Assembly (NCBI GenBank): GCA_029243385.1 | Contig: JAQWSC010000004.1 | Coordinates: 62,001 to 126,000 of the forward strand | DNA from: Flavobacteriaceae bacterium | Lineage (GTDB): Bacteria > Bacteroidota > Bacteroidia > Flavobacteriales > Flavobacteriaceae | Length of the DNA: 64,000 bases | Direction of reading: 5' to 3' | Part shown: in pieces, positions 28,767 through 37,647 of the stretch | Layout of the letters: the number at the start of each line of letters is the position of its first letter | Numbering within the stretch: position 1 is the first letter of the stretch | Made by a program: the position numbers and the translations under genes | Notes under the pieces: generated by a model | Seen by the model: the letters and a program-made list of their open reading frames with translations, nothing else | Told to the model about the DNA's origin: nothing | Databases searched by the model: none

Positions 28767-30106
28767 TATAGCTTTCTTACGGCTTCTTTAAATTGATTTC
28801 CTCGATCTTCATAGTTTTCAAACAAATCAAAACTAGCACAGGCTGGAGAAAGCAGTACATTATCTCCTGAACTCGCAATCTTGTAAGCAATTTTTACCGC
28901 TTCGGACATGCTGTTGGTTTCGACCATCAATTCTGAAACTGGCGCAAAAACATCAATTAATTTCTCGTTGTCTTCGCCCAAACAAATGATAGCTTTTACC
29001 TTTTCTCGAACCAAAGGCAACAAAGGTTCGTAATCGTTTCCTTTGTCTGTTCCTCCTACAATCCAAACAGTAGAAGAAGTCATACTGTCAAGCGCATAAA
29101 AAGTTGCGTTGACGTTGGTTGCCTTGGAATCGTTAATATAACTGACCTTATTAATGGTCAATACATTTTCCAAACGATGCGATGCGCCTTGAAAATTTTC
29201 CAAGCAATCTTTGAGCGTTTGTTTTCGAATGTTAATGAGCTGGGTCACTGTTGCAGCTGCCATTGCATTTTTGGCATTGTGCTGACCCTTTAGCGATAAA
29301 CTTTGAATGGGTATCATAAAATGGTTGTTTTCTAGTGTTGAATGAATTTGATTGTCTTTTATATAAGTGGCTTCGGGCGGAATGAAGCCCTTTGAATAAG
29401 GAATTTTTTTTGCTTGTATTTGGGTATGTTTGATTCCTTCTTGAATTGCAGTATCGTCTGCATCAAAAATGAAATAATCGGATGGCTGTTGATTTTTTGT
29501 AATTCGAAACTTCGAATTTCTATATGCTTCAAAAGAATTGTTATATCGATCCAAGTGATCGGGCGTGATATTGGTAATTACGGCTATATGGGGTCTGAAA
29601 TTTTGAATTCCATCAAGCTGAAAACTGCTCAACTCCAACACAAAATAATCGTAATCATTTTCTGCTACAGATTTGGCAAAACTATCTCCAATATTTCCTG
29701 CCATTCCCACATGAATTCCAGCGGATTTTAAAATATGATGAATCAACATCGTGGTAGTGGTTTTTCCATTACTTCCTGTAATTCCAATAAGCGTCGCATT
29801 GGTATAACGCGCTGCAAACTCAATTTCAGAGATTACGGGAATGCCTCGATCACGAATTTGTTGTATGATTGCAATATGATCGGGAATACCTGGGCTTTTT
29901 ACCACCTCATCAGCCTGTAAAATACGTTCCATCGAATGTTGGTTTTCTTCCCATTCAATTTGGTTGTTATCCAATTCTTTTTGGAAATGATCGGATACAA
30001 CTCCTCGATCAGACACCCACACACGATACCCGTTTTTCTTAGCTAGAATGGCTGCTCCCACTCCGCTTTCACCAGCACCTAATATGACGAGGTCTTTTCC
30101 TTGCAT
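28766..30106 (-). CDS. murD: UDP-N-acetylmuramoyl-L-alanine-D-glutamate ligase MurD
   Basis: 446 residues. N-terminal domain VILGAGESGVGAAILA, ATP P-loop GITGSNGKTTTTM, central LELSSFQLDG and NITPDHLDRY, and the C-terminal NDSKATN motif all match MurD. It adds D-glutamate to UDP-MurNAc-L-Ala in the cytoplasm. It directly abuts mraY upstream and overlaps ftsW by one base, as usual for this operon. Confidence 0.97.
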   Translation of the reverse strand: MQGKDLVILGAGESGVGAAILAKKNGYRVWVSDRGVVSDHFQKELDNNQIEWEENQHSMERILQADEVVKSPGIPDHIAIIQQIRDRGIPVISEIEFAARYTNATLIGITGSNGKTTTTMLIHHILKSAGIHVGMAGNIGDSFAKSVAENDYDYFVLELSSFQLDGIQNFRPHIAVITNITPDHLDRYNNSFEAYRNSKFRITKNQQPSDYFIFDADDTAIQEGIKHTQIQAKKIPYSKGFIPPEATYIKDNQIHSTLENNHFMIPIQSLSLKGQHNAKNAMAAATVTQLINIRKQTLKDCLENFQGASHRLENVLTINKVSYINDSKATNVNATFYALDSMTSSTVWIVGGTDKGNDYEPLLPLVREKVKAIICLGEDNEKLIDVFAPVSELMVETNSMSEAVKIAYKIASSGDNVLLSPACASFDLFENYEDRGNQFKEAVRKL

Positions 30107-31324
30107 TTATCGAAGTTTTAAAGTAACTAGTGAAACAATCGCTAATAAGATTCCAACAATCCAAAATCGAGTGACAATTTTGCTTTCATGGTATCCCAGT
30201 TTTTGATAGTGGTGGTGTAAGGGAGCCATTTTGAATATACGTTTGCCCACCCCATATTTTTTGCGTGAATATTTAAAATATCCCACTTGTAAAATCACTG
30301 ATACATTTTCTATTAGAAAAATTCCACACAAAACAGGAATCAATAATTCTTTTCTGACGGCAATAGCTATAACCGCTATAATTCCTCCAATGGTTAGACT
30401 TCCTGTATCGCCCATAAATATTTGGGCAGGAAACGTATTGTACCATAAAAACCCGATAAGAGAGCCCACAAAGGCAGCAATATAAATTACCAATTCACTT
30501 ACCCTTGGTATGTACATAATGTTGAGATAATCACTGAAAATAATGTTTCCAGATACCCAAGCAAAAATCCCTAACGTAAGCACAATAATAGCTGACGAAC
30601 CGGCAGCCAAGCCGTCAATTCCATCAGTAAGATTGGCACCGTTTGAAACTGCGGTAATAATGAAAACGACAATTGGAATAAAAATCAGCCAGGCATAATG
30701 CGAAAAATCACTGTACATCCACCCTATTAAATCTGCATAATCGAACTCATTGTTCTTTAGCATGGGAATGGTTGTTTTTAGGGATTTGGCTTCCTCATCA
30801 AATACCTGAACTTGTTGAGAAACCGAAATTGTTTCTTGTAACTTTTCTTTGATCGTAACTTGAGGATGGAAATAAAGAGTAACTCCCACGATAATTCCCA
30901 ATCCGACTTGTCCTATAATTTTGAAACGCCCTTTGAGTCCTTCTTTGTCTTTTTTAAATACTTTGATATAATCATCCAAAAATCCAATCGCTCCCATCCA
31001 AAGCGTGGTAATTAAAAGCAGCTGAATGTAAACATTATCGAGTTTTGAAAACAGAAGCACCGGAACAATTGTTGCCATAATAATTATAAGACCTCCCATT
31101 GTAGGAGTTCCTGATTTTTGGGCTTGACCGTCCAACCCCAAATCACGAACGCTTTCTCCTACTTGTTTTCTTTGTAAATACAAGATGATTCGTTTTCCAT
31201 AAACAGTTGAGATGAGCAGTGAAGTAAGGATCGCCAAGGCAGCACGAAAAGACAGGAACTGAAACAAGCTTGCCCCTGGCAACTGATAGGTTTTTTCGAG
31301 ATATTCAAATAAATAATACAACAT
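30107..31324 (-). CDS. mraY: Phospho-N-acetylmuramoyl-pentapeptide transferase MraY
   Basis: 405 residues and about ten membrane helices. Catalytic signatures: GTPTMGGL, the [12 protein letters not shown] cytoplasmic loop with the metal-binding Asp pair, [12 protein letters not shown], and MGDTGSL. A periplasmic insertion near residues 175-225 makes it about 45 residues longer than the E. coli enzyme; this is common in Bacteroidota. It transfers phospho-MurNAc-pentapeptide to undecaprenyl phosphate, giving lipid I. No murF lies in this cluster. Confidence 0.96.
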   Translation of the reverse strand: MLYYLFEYLEKTYQLPGASLFQFLSFRAALAILTSLLISTVYGKRIILYLQRKQVGESVRDLGLDGQAQKSGTPTMGGLIIIMATIVPVLLFSKLDNVYIQLLLITTLWMGAIGFLDDYIKVFKKDKEGLKGRFKIIGQVGLGIIVGVTLYFHPQVTIKEKLQETISVSQQVQVFDEEAKSLKTTIPMLKNNEFDYADLIGWMYSDFSHYAWLIFIPIVVFIITAVSNGANLTDGIDGLAAGSSAIIVLTLGIFAWVSGNIIFSDYLNIMYIPRVSELVIYIAAFVGSLIGFLWYNTFPAQIFMGDTGSLTIGGIIAVIAIAVRKELLIPVLCGIFLIENVSVILQVGYFKYSRKKYGVGKRIFKMAPLHHHYQKLGYHESKIVTRFWIVGILLAIVSLVTLKLR

Positions 31325-31336
31325 ATTTTTTATTGT

Positions 31337-32794
31337 TTAGGTTCTTTTTAATAGTTGTGTGACTATTTCCATATCATCAAAGTCGTGCCGAACACCTTCT
31401 ATTTCTTGATAGGTTTCGTGTCCCTTTCCTGCAATCAAAATAATGTCATTCTTTGAGGCAAATTGACAGGCAGTTTTAATGGCTTGCTTACGATCTAAAA
31501 TGGAAACTGATTTTTTAAAATCAACAGGATTGATACCCGCTTCCATTTCATTGATTATTTTTTGGGGATCTTCATTTCTAGGATTGTCAGAGGTTAAAAT
31601 CACTTTGTTGCTAAGCGTAGCAGCAATATTGGCCATTATGGGTCTTTTTTGAGCGTCACGGTTTCCTCCACACCCAACTACAGTAATTAGGGTCTCATTT
31701 CCTGTTCTTAATTGATTGATGGTTGTTAGCACATTTTTTAGCGCATCGGGAGTATGCGCATAATCGATAACAGCTGTAATGTTGTCATTTGAAACAATGT
31801 ATTCGAATCGACCATCGACAGGTCGCAACACACTCAATACTTGCAATACTTCCAACGGATTGCAATTCAATAATTGTGAGGCCGCATATACTGCCAAGAT
31901 ATTGTAGGCATTGAAAGTTCCAATCAACCGACTCCATACTTCTTGATGATTGACCTTTAGTAACATTCCACTAAATTGGTTTTCTAAAATTTGACCTTTG
32001 AAGTCTGCGATGGACTTAAGTGCGTAATACGTTTTTTTGGCAACCGTATTTTGAAGCATTACTTTGCCATTTTTATCATCGGCATTGGACAATGCGAACG
32101 CAGATTTTGGCAACTGATCAAAGAATGATTTTTTAACATCTCGATAAGCCTTAAACGTTTCGTGATAGTCCAAATGATCGTGAGAAAGATTGGTAAAAAT
32201 ACCTCCTGAAAATTCGAGTCCTTCAATTCTTTTTTGATGAATTCCATGCGAAGACACTTCCATAAAACAATACGTAACTCCCGATTCCATCATTTTTTGC
32301 AAATAGCTTTGAATAGCTATCGAATTGGGGGTGGTGTGCGTGGAGGGATAGGTTTGATCGTTGATTTTAATTGCCACAGTAGAAATCAAACCTACCGAAT
32401 GCCCCAGTTGCTGGAACAACTGAAACAAAAGACTGGCAACAGTAGTTTTTCCATTGGTTCCCGTAATTCCTACTAATGATAATTTTTTGGAGGGATGATC
32501 AAAATAATTAGCCGATAACAATGCCAAAGATTGATGAGAATCTGTTACTTCCACATACGTAACTCCATTAATAATTTTCTTAGGAAGTACCTCACAAACG
32601 ATAACCAAAGCACCGTTTTGGGTAGCTTGATCAATATATTCGTGTCCATCTATGGCATTTCCTTTGAGTGCTACAAAGACATCGTTGAGCGCTACGTTTC
32701 TAGAATCAAACTGTAATGAAGATATAGATACCTGCGTACTCCCCAAAACACTTTGAAGCGGAACTTTGTACAATATATCTTTAAGTAAAATCAT
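31337..32794 (-). CDS. murE: UDP-MurNAc-tripeptide synthetase MurE (meso-DAP specific)
   Basis: 485 residues. P-loop GITGTNGKTTVASL, lysine-carbamylation region EVSSHGIHQKR, NLSHDHLDYH, and DYAHTPDAL in the third domain. The DNPR motif (SDNPRNEDP, about residue 400) is the signature for meso-diaminopimelate as third amino acid, so the peptidoglycan is DAP type. Its start overlaps the ftsI stop by four bases. The reaction is cytoplasmic. Confidence 0.96.
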   Translation of the reverse strand: MILLKDILYKVPLQSVLGSTQVSISSLQFDSRNVALNDVFVALKGNAIDGHEYIDQATQNGALVIVCEVLPKKIINGVTYVEVTDSHQSLALLSANYFDHPSKKLSLVGITGTNGKTTVASLLFQLFQQLGHSVGLISTVAIKINDQTYPSTHTTPNSIAIQSYLQKMMESGVTYCFMEVSSHGIHQKRIEGLEFSGGIFTNLSHDHLDYHETFKAYRDVKKSFFDQLPKSAFALSNADDKNGKVMLQNTVAKKTYYALKSIADFKGQILENQFSGMLLKVNHQEVWSRLIGTFNAYNILAVYAASQLLNCNPLEVLQVLSVLRPVDGRFEYIVSNDNITAVIDYAHTPDALKNVLTTINQLRTGNETLITVVGCGGNRDAQKRPIMANIAATLSNKVILTSDNPRNEDPQKIINEMEAGINPVDFKKSVSILDRKQAIKTACQFASKNDIILIAGKGHETYQEIEGVRHDFDDMEIVTQLLKRT

Positions 32795-34791
32795 GACAAT
32801 TCAAGAATTATAGATGCTTTGTTTGTAATTTTTTTTCCAGGGGCTAACGACTGTTTTTTGACATGCCCTTTTCCTTTTATTGTGACCCTAACACCCCGAT
32901 TTTCTAGCAAGCTTACAGCATCCATAGCCGGGAGCCCCACTACATTCGGGATTTGTTGTTGTGGAAAACTAGTTAGCTCCTGTTTTGAAGGAAAAGAAGC
33001 ATCTGCCAATTGATTCAACGATGCGGTTTCAATCTTTTCTTCTGTAGGAATACTTCGATACATTTTATCAGCAATCTTTTTGAAGACGGGCGCTGCTACC
33101 GTAGATCCGTAATATCCTTTTTTCTTGTTGGGTTTATGAATAACCACTATACACGAATATTGGGGCTTATCTGCTGGAAAATATCCTACAAAACTCGAAA
33201 TATATTGAAGATCGTCTGTGTTGTAATCGCGTTGACAAGTACCCGTTTTACCTGCAATAGAAATATTGTCAGAATATATATTATGAGCTGTTCCTTGTTC
33301 ACTTTCAACAACCATTTTCATCATTTTTTGAAGTTTTCTAAGGGTTTCTTCGGAACAGATTGAAGGGTTTATTATTTCTTTTTCAAATTGTTGAATGGGT
33401 TGATTTCCCAGTTGTCGCACAGCATCTACAAATCGAGGTTTTACCATTTCCCCATTATTGGCAATGGCATTGTAAAATGTTAATGTTTGCATGGGAGTCA
33501 TAGAAACTCCATATCCATAAGCCATCCAAGGCAACGAAAGCCCATTCCAATCCGTATCTGAAGGATGTGGAATTTTAGGAAGTCCTTCGCCAGTAATTTT
33601 GAGTCCTAATGGCTGATTCATTCCGATGTTATACAATCGGTTTACAAATTTTTCTGGATCTGACTGGTAATGTTCACTAATCATTTTCACAATCCCTGTA
33701 TTGGAGGACACCTGAAAAACTTCGTTAACAGAAATCTTTCCATAGCCACCTACTTTGGAATCTCTTACTTTGTATTTGTTAAAAAAAGTAAGCTCTCCTT
33801 TGCCTGTATTGACAATATCCATAGTATCAATCACCTTATCCTCTAAAGCCACCATCATTGCCATCAACTTGAATGTAGAGCCAGGTTCGTGAGATTCGCC
33901 AACCGCATAGTTGAGCTTTTCGTAGTATTTTCCTGATGCTGTTCTGCCCAAATTGGCAATCGCTTTTATAGCACCCGTTTGGGTTTCCATGACGACAACC
34001 GATCCATGATCCGCCTCATATTTTTCCAATTGAGCCAATAAGGCATTGTGAGCTACGTCTTGAATGTTCACATTGATTGTAGAAATCAAATCGTATCCGT
34101 TTTGAGGTTCTTTTTGGCTAGCATCACTAATCGGACGCCACTCACCATTCGCCACTTTTTGCATCAAACGTTGACCGTCTTTACCTCTCAAAATAGTGCC
34201 GTAACCGCCTTCTAATCCAACACGTGTATAATAACCGTCTTTATCTTTACGCTCATAACCAATCGTTCGTTCCGCCATTTTGTCAATAGGATGTTCTCTA
34301 AGAAGCTTACGCTCCACAATCAAACCTCCTCGGGTTCCTCCCATTTTAAACAAAGGCATTTTTATGATTTTCGAATACTGTGAATAAGGAATGTTTCGAG
34401 CAATCAACTGATAGCGATTGCTTGCACGTCTTGCATTTAGCAGTATAGACTCGTAATGATTTGCAGGTTTGTTCAATACCTCTGAAAGCGCTTTGGAAAG
34501 CGGCTTTAGATTGGATTGAAAATGATGTTGCTTGACCGTTACAGCATCAAAGCGTATGGTATATCTCGAAACACTCGTGGCCAATAAGCTTCCATCATCA
34601 GCATATATATTTCCTCTTGCAGGTGCAATGGTAAAGTTTTGAATGGTTCGTTCTTCTGCGAGTGCTCGGTACTTATCTCCTTCTACGAATTGTAAAAAAA
34701 ATAACCGATACGTAATCCCGCCACCAAGCAACATCAGTACCGCAGCTATCAAGTACAATCGGTAAAGTGTATGTTTTTCTTGAATAGCCAT
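32791..34791 (-). CDS. ftsI: Septal penicillin-binding protein FtsI (PBP3) with PASTA domain
   Basis: 666 residues. One N-terminal membrane helix (LYLIAAVLMLLGGGITYRLFF), a PBP dimerisation domain, and a transpeptidase domain with all three active-site motifs: STFK near residue 300, SSN, and KTG in IAGKTGTC. A single PASTA domain (NVVGLPAMDAVSLLENRGV) closes the chain, a feature absent from enterobacterial FtsI. It crosslinks septal peptidoglycan with FtsW. The ftsL-like gene lies 5 bp upstream. Confidence 0.95.
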   Translation of the reverse strand: MAIQEKHTLYRLYLIAAVLMLLGGGITYRLFFLQFVEGDKYRALAEERTIQNFTIAPARGNIYADDGSLLATSVSRYTIRFDAVTVKQHHFQSNLKPLSKALSEVLNKPANHYESILLNARRASNRYQLIARNIPYSQYSKIIKMPLFKMGGTRGGLIVERKLLREHPIDKMAERTIGYERKDKDGYYTRVGLEGGYGTILRGKDGQRLMQKVANGEWRPISDASQKEPQNGYDLISTINVNIQDVAHNALLAQLEKYEADHGSVVVMETQTGAIKAIANLGRTASGKYYEKLNYAVGESHEPGSTFKLMAMMVALEDKVIDTMDIVNTGKGELTFFNKYKVRDSKVGGYGKISVNEVFQVSSNTGIVKMISEHYQSDPEKFVNRLYNIGMNQPLGLKITGEGLPKIPHPSDTDWNGLSLPWMAYGYGVSMTPMQTLTFYNAIANNGEMVKPRFVDAVRQLGNQPIQQFEKEIINPSICSEETLRKLQKMMKMVVESEQGTAHNIYSDNISIAGKTGTCQRDYNTDDLQYISSFVGYFPADKPQYSCIVVIHKPNKKKGYYGSTVAAPVFKKIADKMYRSIPTEEKIETASLNQLADASFPSKQELTSFPQQQIPNVVGLPAMDAVSLLENRGVRVTIKGKGHVKKQSLAPGKKITNKASIILELS

Positions 34792-34796
34792 TGCGG

Positions 34797-35114
34797 TTAC
34801 TTTTTGGGTTGGATACTGATTTTTAGCGGTGGATGCAATGTGGGTTGCAATCCTCTCTTTTGCATTTTTGCCGTAACTACCGACTCCATCTTAAGATGCA
34901 TAACAGCTTCTCTTCCTTCAACAAACTTGCTCCTAAGTGCCTGAATATCATCATTTAATTGAGCGATTTCAAGAATTTTTTGTTCAGCACGGTGAGCCGA
35001 TGAAATCATAACAATGGCTAAAAAAAACAAGAATACAATGAACCGCCAGTTTTTGGTAGCTCCTTCATTGACAAGGAATGCGCCTCTCAAAATGTCTAAT
35101 ATTCTATTTTTCAT
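34797..35114 (-). CDS. ftsL: FtsL-like divisome protein
   Basis: 105 residues: a short cytoplasmic segment, one membrane helix (FIVFLFFLAIVMISSAH) and a coiled-coil-like helix (ILEIAQLNDDIQALRSKFVEGREAV). Primary sequence similarity in the family is low. The call rests on topology, length and location between rsmH and ftsI, exactly where ftsL sits. It would scaffold the FtsQLB complex and FtsWI activation. The start overlaps the rsmH stop by four bases. Confidence 0.85.
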   Translation of the reverse strand: MKNRILDILRGAFLVNEGATKNWRFIVFLFFLAIVMISSAHRAEQKILEIAQLNDDIQALRSKFVEGREAVMHLKMESVVTAKMQKRGLQPTLHPPLKISIQPKK

Positions 35115-36004
35115 ATTTTTTCCGCCACTCTTAGTTTTGCACTTCGAGCTCTACTGTTGTTTTTTATTTCTTTTTCGGAAGGCAATACAATACCTCCTAT
35201 TTTTTTAAACGAAACCAAAGGGTTTCCGAAGTCGTCTTTTTTAGGTTCTCTTTCAAAACAGCCGTTTTGAATAAATCGCTTTACCCATCGATCTTCCAAA
35301 GAATGGTAACTGATAAGACTCAATCTTCCGCCTACTTTCACAACATCTTGTGTTTGTAATAAAAATTCCTTGAGCACTTCCATTTCTTGATTAACTTCAA
35401 TTCGAATTGCTTGATAAATTTGAGCAAGAATTTTGTTCTCGTGTTTTTTAGGAAGAAGCGATTGCAAAGATTTGTTAAGCTCTAGGGTTGTGTTGATCGG
35501 CCCCGATTTTCTGCTTTCGCAAATCCGATTTGCTATCCCTCTTGAGTTCCTCAACTCACCGTATTCAAAAAACAAATCGCTTAACGCCTTTGAGTCGTAA
35601 TGATTTACCACTTGATGAGCAGAAAGGCTTTGATCAGCGTTCATCCTCATGTCTAATTCACCTTCAAAACGAGTAGAAAAACCTCGCGAAGGCTCATCAA
35701 ACTGATGAGAAGACACCCCAAAATCCCCCAATATTCCATCCACCTGTTGAATACCGTAAAATTTTAAGAATCGTTTTAGGTGGCGAAAATTCTGATGGAT
35801 TAAAACCAATCTGTCATCATTCCATTGATTTGAAAGAGCGTCTTTATCTTGATCAAAAGCAAAGAGCTTTCCCTCTTCGCCCAACTGATTCAATATAGCT
35901 TTGGAATGTCCTCCGCCACCAAAAGTGACATCAACGTATATTCCATTTTGTTTTATTTCCAACGCGTTTACCGACTCTTGAAGCAAAACAGGATCATGAT
36001 ACAT
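35111..36004 (-). CDS. rsmH: 16S rRNA (cytosine1402-N4)-methyltransferase RsmH
   Basis: 297 residues. The SAM-binding motif YVDVTFGGGGHSKAIL is near the N-terminus, followed by ILGDFGVSSHQFD, RGFSTRFEGELDMRMN and the C-terminal ISYHSLEDRWVKRF. It methylates C1402 in the ribosomal P site. The gene, formerly mraW, is conserved as the second gene of the division cluster; it overlaps mraZ by 11 bp and ftsL by 4 bp. Confidence 0.97.
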   Translation of the reverse strand: MYHDPVLLQESVNALEIKQNGIYVDVTFGGGGHSKAILNQLGEEGKLFAFDQDKDALSNQWNDDRLVLIHQNFRHLKRFLKFYGIQQVDGILGDFGVSSHQFDEPSRGFSTRFEGELDMRMNADQSLSAHQVVNHYDSKALSDLFFEYGELRNSRGIANRICESRKSGPINTTLELNKSLQSLLPKKHENKILAQIYQAIRIEVNQEMEVLKEFLLQTQDVVKVGGRLSLISYHSLEDRWVKRFIQNGCFEREPKKDDFGNPLVSFKKIGGIVLPSEKEIKNNSRARSAKLRVAEKI

Positions 36005-36458
36005 CTTCAGAATCTTTACCCATTACTTCTTCAACGAGCTCTGCAAAATCTATAGCAGCGTCATCAATAGCTTGCTCGTACAAATCTTTATCCCAAATCT
36101 CAATAATATTTACCGCCGAAGACAAAACAATATTTTTTTGAATTTTAGCGATTCTCAATAAATCTTTAGGAATCAAAAACCGACCGGTTGCGTCAACATC
36201 TATACGCTTTACTCCAGCAGTAAAACGGCGTATGAAATCATTATTTTTTTTCTTAAATCGATTGAGCTTGTTGACCTTGGACATCAACTCATTCCACTCC
36301 TCCATGGGGTACATCTCCAAACAAGGTTGAAAAACTGCTCTTTTCAATACAAAACCTTGTTGGTAAACAGAAGCTAGCTGCTTTTTTAGCGAAACAGGCA
36401 TCATGACACGTCCTTTTGCGTCTGCCTTACACTCGTATGTACCTAAAAGAGGTGCCAA
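35994..36458 (-). CDS. mraZ: Transcriptional regulator MraZ, with non-ATG start
   Basis: 154 residues with two SpoVT-AbrB-like half-domains. The first begins LLGTYECKADAKGRVMMP, the conserved MraZ N-terminus; the second holds VDATGRFLIP. No ATG or GTG precedes this conserved start: the only candidates are TTG at 36458 or ATT codons just before it, since an in-frame TAA lies at 36476-36474. The first internal ATG would remove the first half-domain. I use TTG. MraZ binds repeats in its own promoter and controls the dcw operon; matching repeats lie at 36507-36531. Confidence 0.92.
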   Translation of the reverse strand: MAPLLGTYECKADAKGRVMMPVSLKKQLASVYQQGFVLKRAVFQPCLEMYPMEEWNELMSKVNKLNRFKKKNNDFIRRFTAGVKRIDVDATGRFLIPKDLLRIAKIQKNIVLSSAVNIIEIWDKDLYEQAIDDAAIDFAELVEEVMGKDSEDVS

Positions 36459-36487
36459 AATAATAGTATTGAATTAGTTGCTTTTTT

Positions 36488-36495
36488 CAAAGATA
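36488..36495 (-). promoter_or_regulatory. -7 promoter element of the mraZ/dcw operon
   Basis: TATCTTTG on the minus strand fits TAnnTTTG exactly, 29 bp before the TTG start of mraZ. There is no -33 TTG at the expected distance; instead the phased GTGGT repeats occupy that position. Confidence 0.6.
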
Positions 36496-36506
36496 TTGAA
36501 AATATT

Positions 36507-36531
36507 ACCACTTTTTACCACTTTTTACCAC
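36507..36531 (-). promoter_or_regulatory. MraZ-box-like operator: three GTGGT repeats at 10-bp spacing
   Basis: On the minus strand GTGGT occurs at 36531-36527, 36521-36517 and 36511-36507, each separated by five A/T bases, giving a perfect helical phase. The unit AAAGTGGTAA resembles published MraZ boxes (direct repeats of a TGGG- or AAAGTG-type core at 10-bp spacing). It ends 11 bp upstream of the -7 element, so bound MraZ would overlap the -33 region. Confidence 0.75.
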
Positions 36532-36696
36532 ATTGTTAATAAGTTTTCAATCAAATCATCAAAAAAAATACCTACGTAATTGATTATAAGGTGTTTAATC
36601 ACAAATCTTGGTTTCTTGATTTCGTTCAGTAATAGAAAAGAATAAATAAGTTGCGGCGGGTTTGTAAGTATTGAATTAAACTAAATCATAAATGCC

Positions 36697-36704
36697 TATA
36701 TTTG
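36697..36704 (+). promoter_or_regulatory. -7 promoter element for the alpha/beta hydrolase gene
   Basis: TATATTTG fits TAnnTTTG, with a TTG 23 bp upstream at 36671-36673. The element overlaps the in-frame TTG at 36702, which argues that translation starts at the ATG at 36723 instead. Confidence 0.55.
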
Positions 36705-36722
36705 CGTTTTGGAGAAAGAAAT

Positions 36723-37487
36723 ATGAAACATCAATTCATAGATGAAGGTGGATTTAAATACGTCGAAGAAGGTGCAGGAACCCCTATTATTCTGCTCCAT
36801 GGTTTGATGGGTGGTTTGAGTGATTTTGAAAGTGTATTTTCTCACTTTCCGAATCAAGGTTTTCGGGTTATGATTCCGCAACTTCCACTTTATGATAATC
36901 CCATCTTAAAGACAAATGTCAAAGCATTTTCAAACTACTTACACCGCTTTATCGAGCACAAAAAGCTAGATCAAGTTATCTTGCTTGGAAATTCTTTGGG
37001 CGGGCATATTGCTTTGGTTTACACCAAAATGCATCCCGATAAAGTCAAGGGACTGATCCTTACAGGAAGTTCTGGACTATACGAAAACTCTATGGGTGAA
37101 AGCTATCCTAAGCGTGGCGATTATGAGTTTATCAAACAAAAAACTGAAGATGTTTTTTACGATCCAAAAGTAGCTTCTAAGGAGTTAATCGATGAAATTT
37201 TTGCCTTAGTAAATGATCGCAGCAAACTTATAAAAGTATTGACTATTGCTAAGAGTGCTATCCGTCACAACATGGCTAAAGATTTGCCAAATTTCAACGT
37301 TCCAACGGCAATCATTTGGGGAAAGAACGATAAAGTGACACCTCCCAAGGTTGCAGACGAGTTTCACGAATTATTACCCGATTCAAACTTATTTTGGCTT
37401 GATAAATGTGGGCATGCTCCCATGATGGAACATCCTGAAACCTTTAATCAAATTATGGGTGATTGGCTTGTTGAGCGAAAACTATAA
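36723..37487 (+). CDS. Alpha/beta-fold hydrolase
   Basis: 254 residues from the ATG at 36723. A TTG seven codons earlier lies inside the promoter -7 box and is rejected. Alpha/beta hydrolase features: oxyanion region PIILLHGLMGG, nucleophile elbow GNSLGGHIA, Asp in IWGKNDKVTPP and catalytic His in CGHAPMMEHPE near the end. The substrate is unknown. It is transcribed away from mraZ. A repeat element starts 9 bp after its stop and separates it from engB, with which it was probably once directly co-transcribed. Confidence 0.85.
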   Translation: MKHQFIDEGGFKYVEEGAGTPIILLHGLMGGLSDFESVFSHFPNQGFRVMIPQLPLYDNPILKTNVKAFSNYLHRFIEHKKLDQVILLGNSLGGHIALVYTKMHPDKVKGLILTGSSGLYENSMGESYPKRGDYEFIKQKTEDVFYDPKVASKELIDEIFALVNDRSKLIKVLTIAKSAIRHNMAKDLPNFNVPTAIIWGKNDKVTPPKVADEFHELLPDSNLFWLDKCGHAPMMEHPETFNQIMGDWLVERKL

Positions 37488-37496
37488 TTTTATTCC

Positions 37497-37647
37497 ATGA
37501 AACGAACATTAACAAATTTTAAAAATACATTCACAAAATAGAATGTTTAAAATTTTTAATGAGAGAACGAGTACAGCGAGTGGTTGCATACGTTCTCAAT
37601 TTTATAATTATCATAAAATTAATTACTAAAATTTAAACGTGTGAAAA
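37497..37647 (+). repeat. Start-codon-associated repeat element, copy A (upstream of engB)
   Basis: About 150 bp, shared with copies at 39676 and 54607. It begins ATGAAACGAACATT, contains an AT-rich stem (AAATTTTAA and ACATTC pairing with GAATGT and TTAAAATTT, about 37513-37552), then a GAGAACG/CGTTCTC hairpin (37563-37597), and ends TTTAAACGTGTGAAAA. The last GTGAAA is the engB start. The opening ATG begins a 14-codon frame ending at TAG. It is flanked or bounded by TGAAA at both ends. No promoter consensus is visible inside. A non-autonomous mobile element or a cis-acting RNA are both possible. Confidence 0.85.

Noticed and set aside
36702-36722. TTG start for the alpha/beta hydrolase
   Set aside because: It falls within the TATATTTG promoter element; the ATG at 36723 is a better start.
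37497-37647. Repeat copies as CRISPR, IS element with transposase, or ordinary terminators
   Set aside because: The copies are dispersed singly, encode no transposase, and their hairpins lack a proper T-tract.
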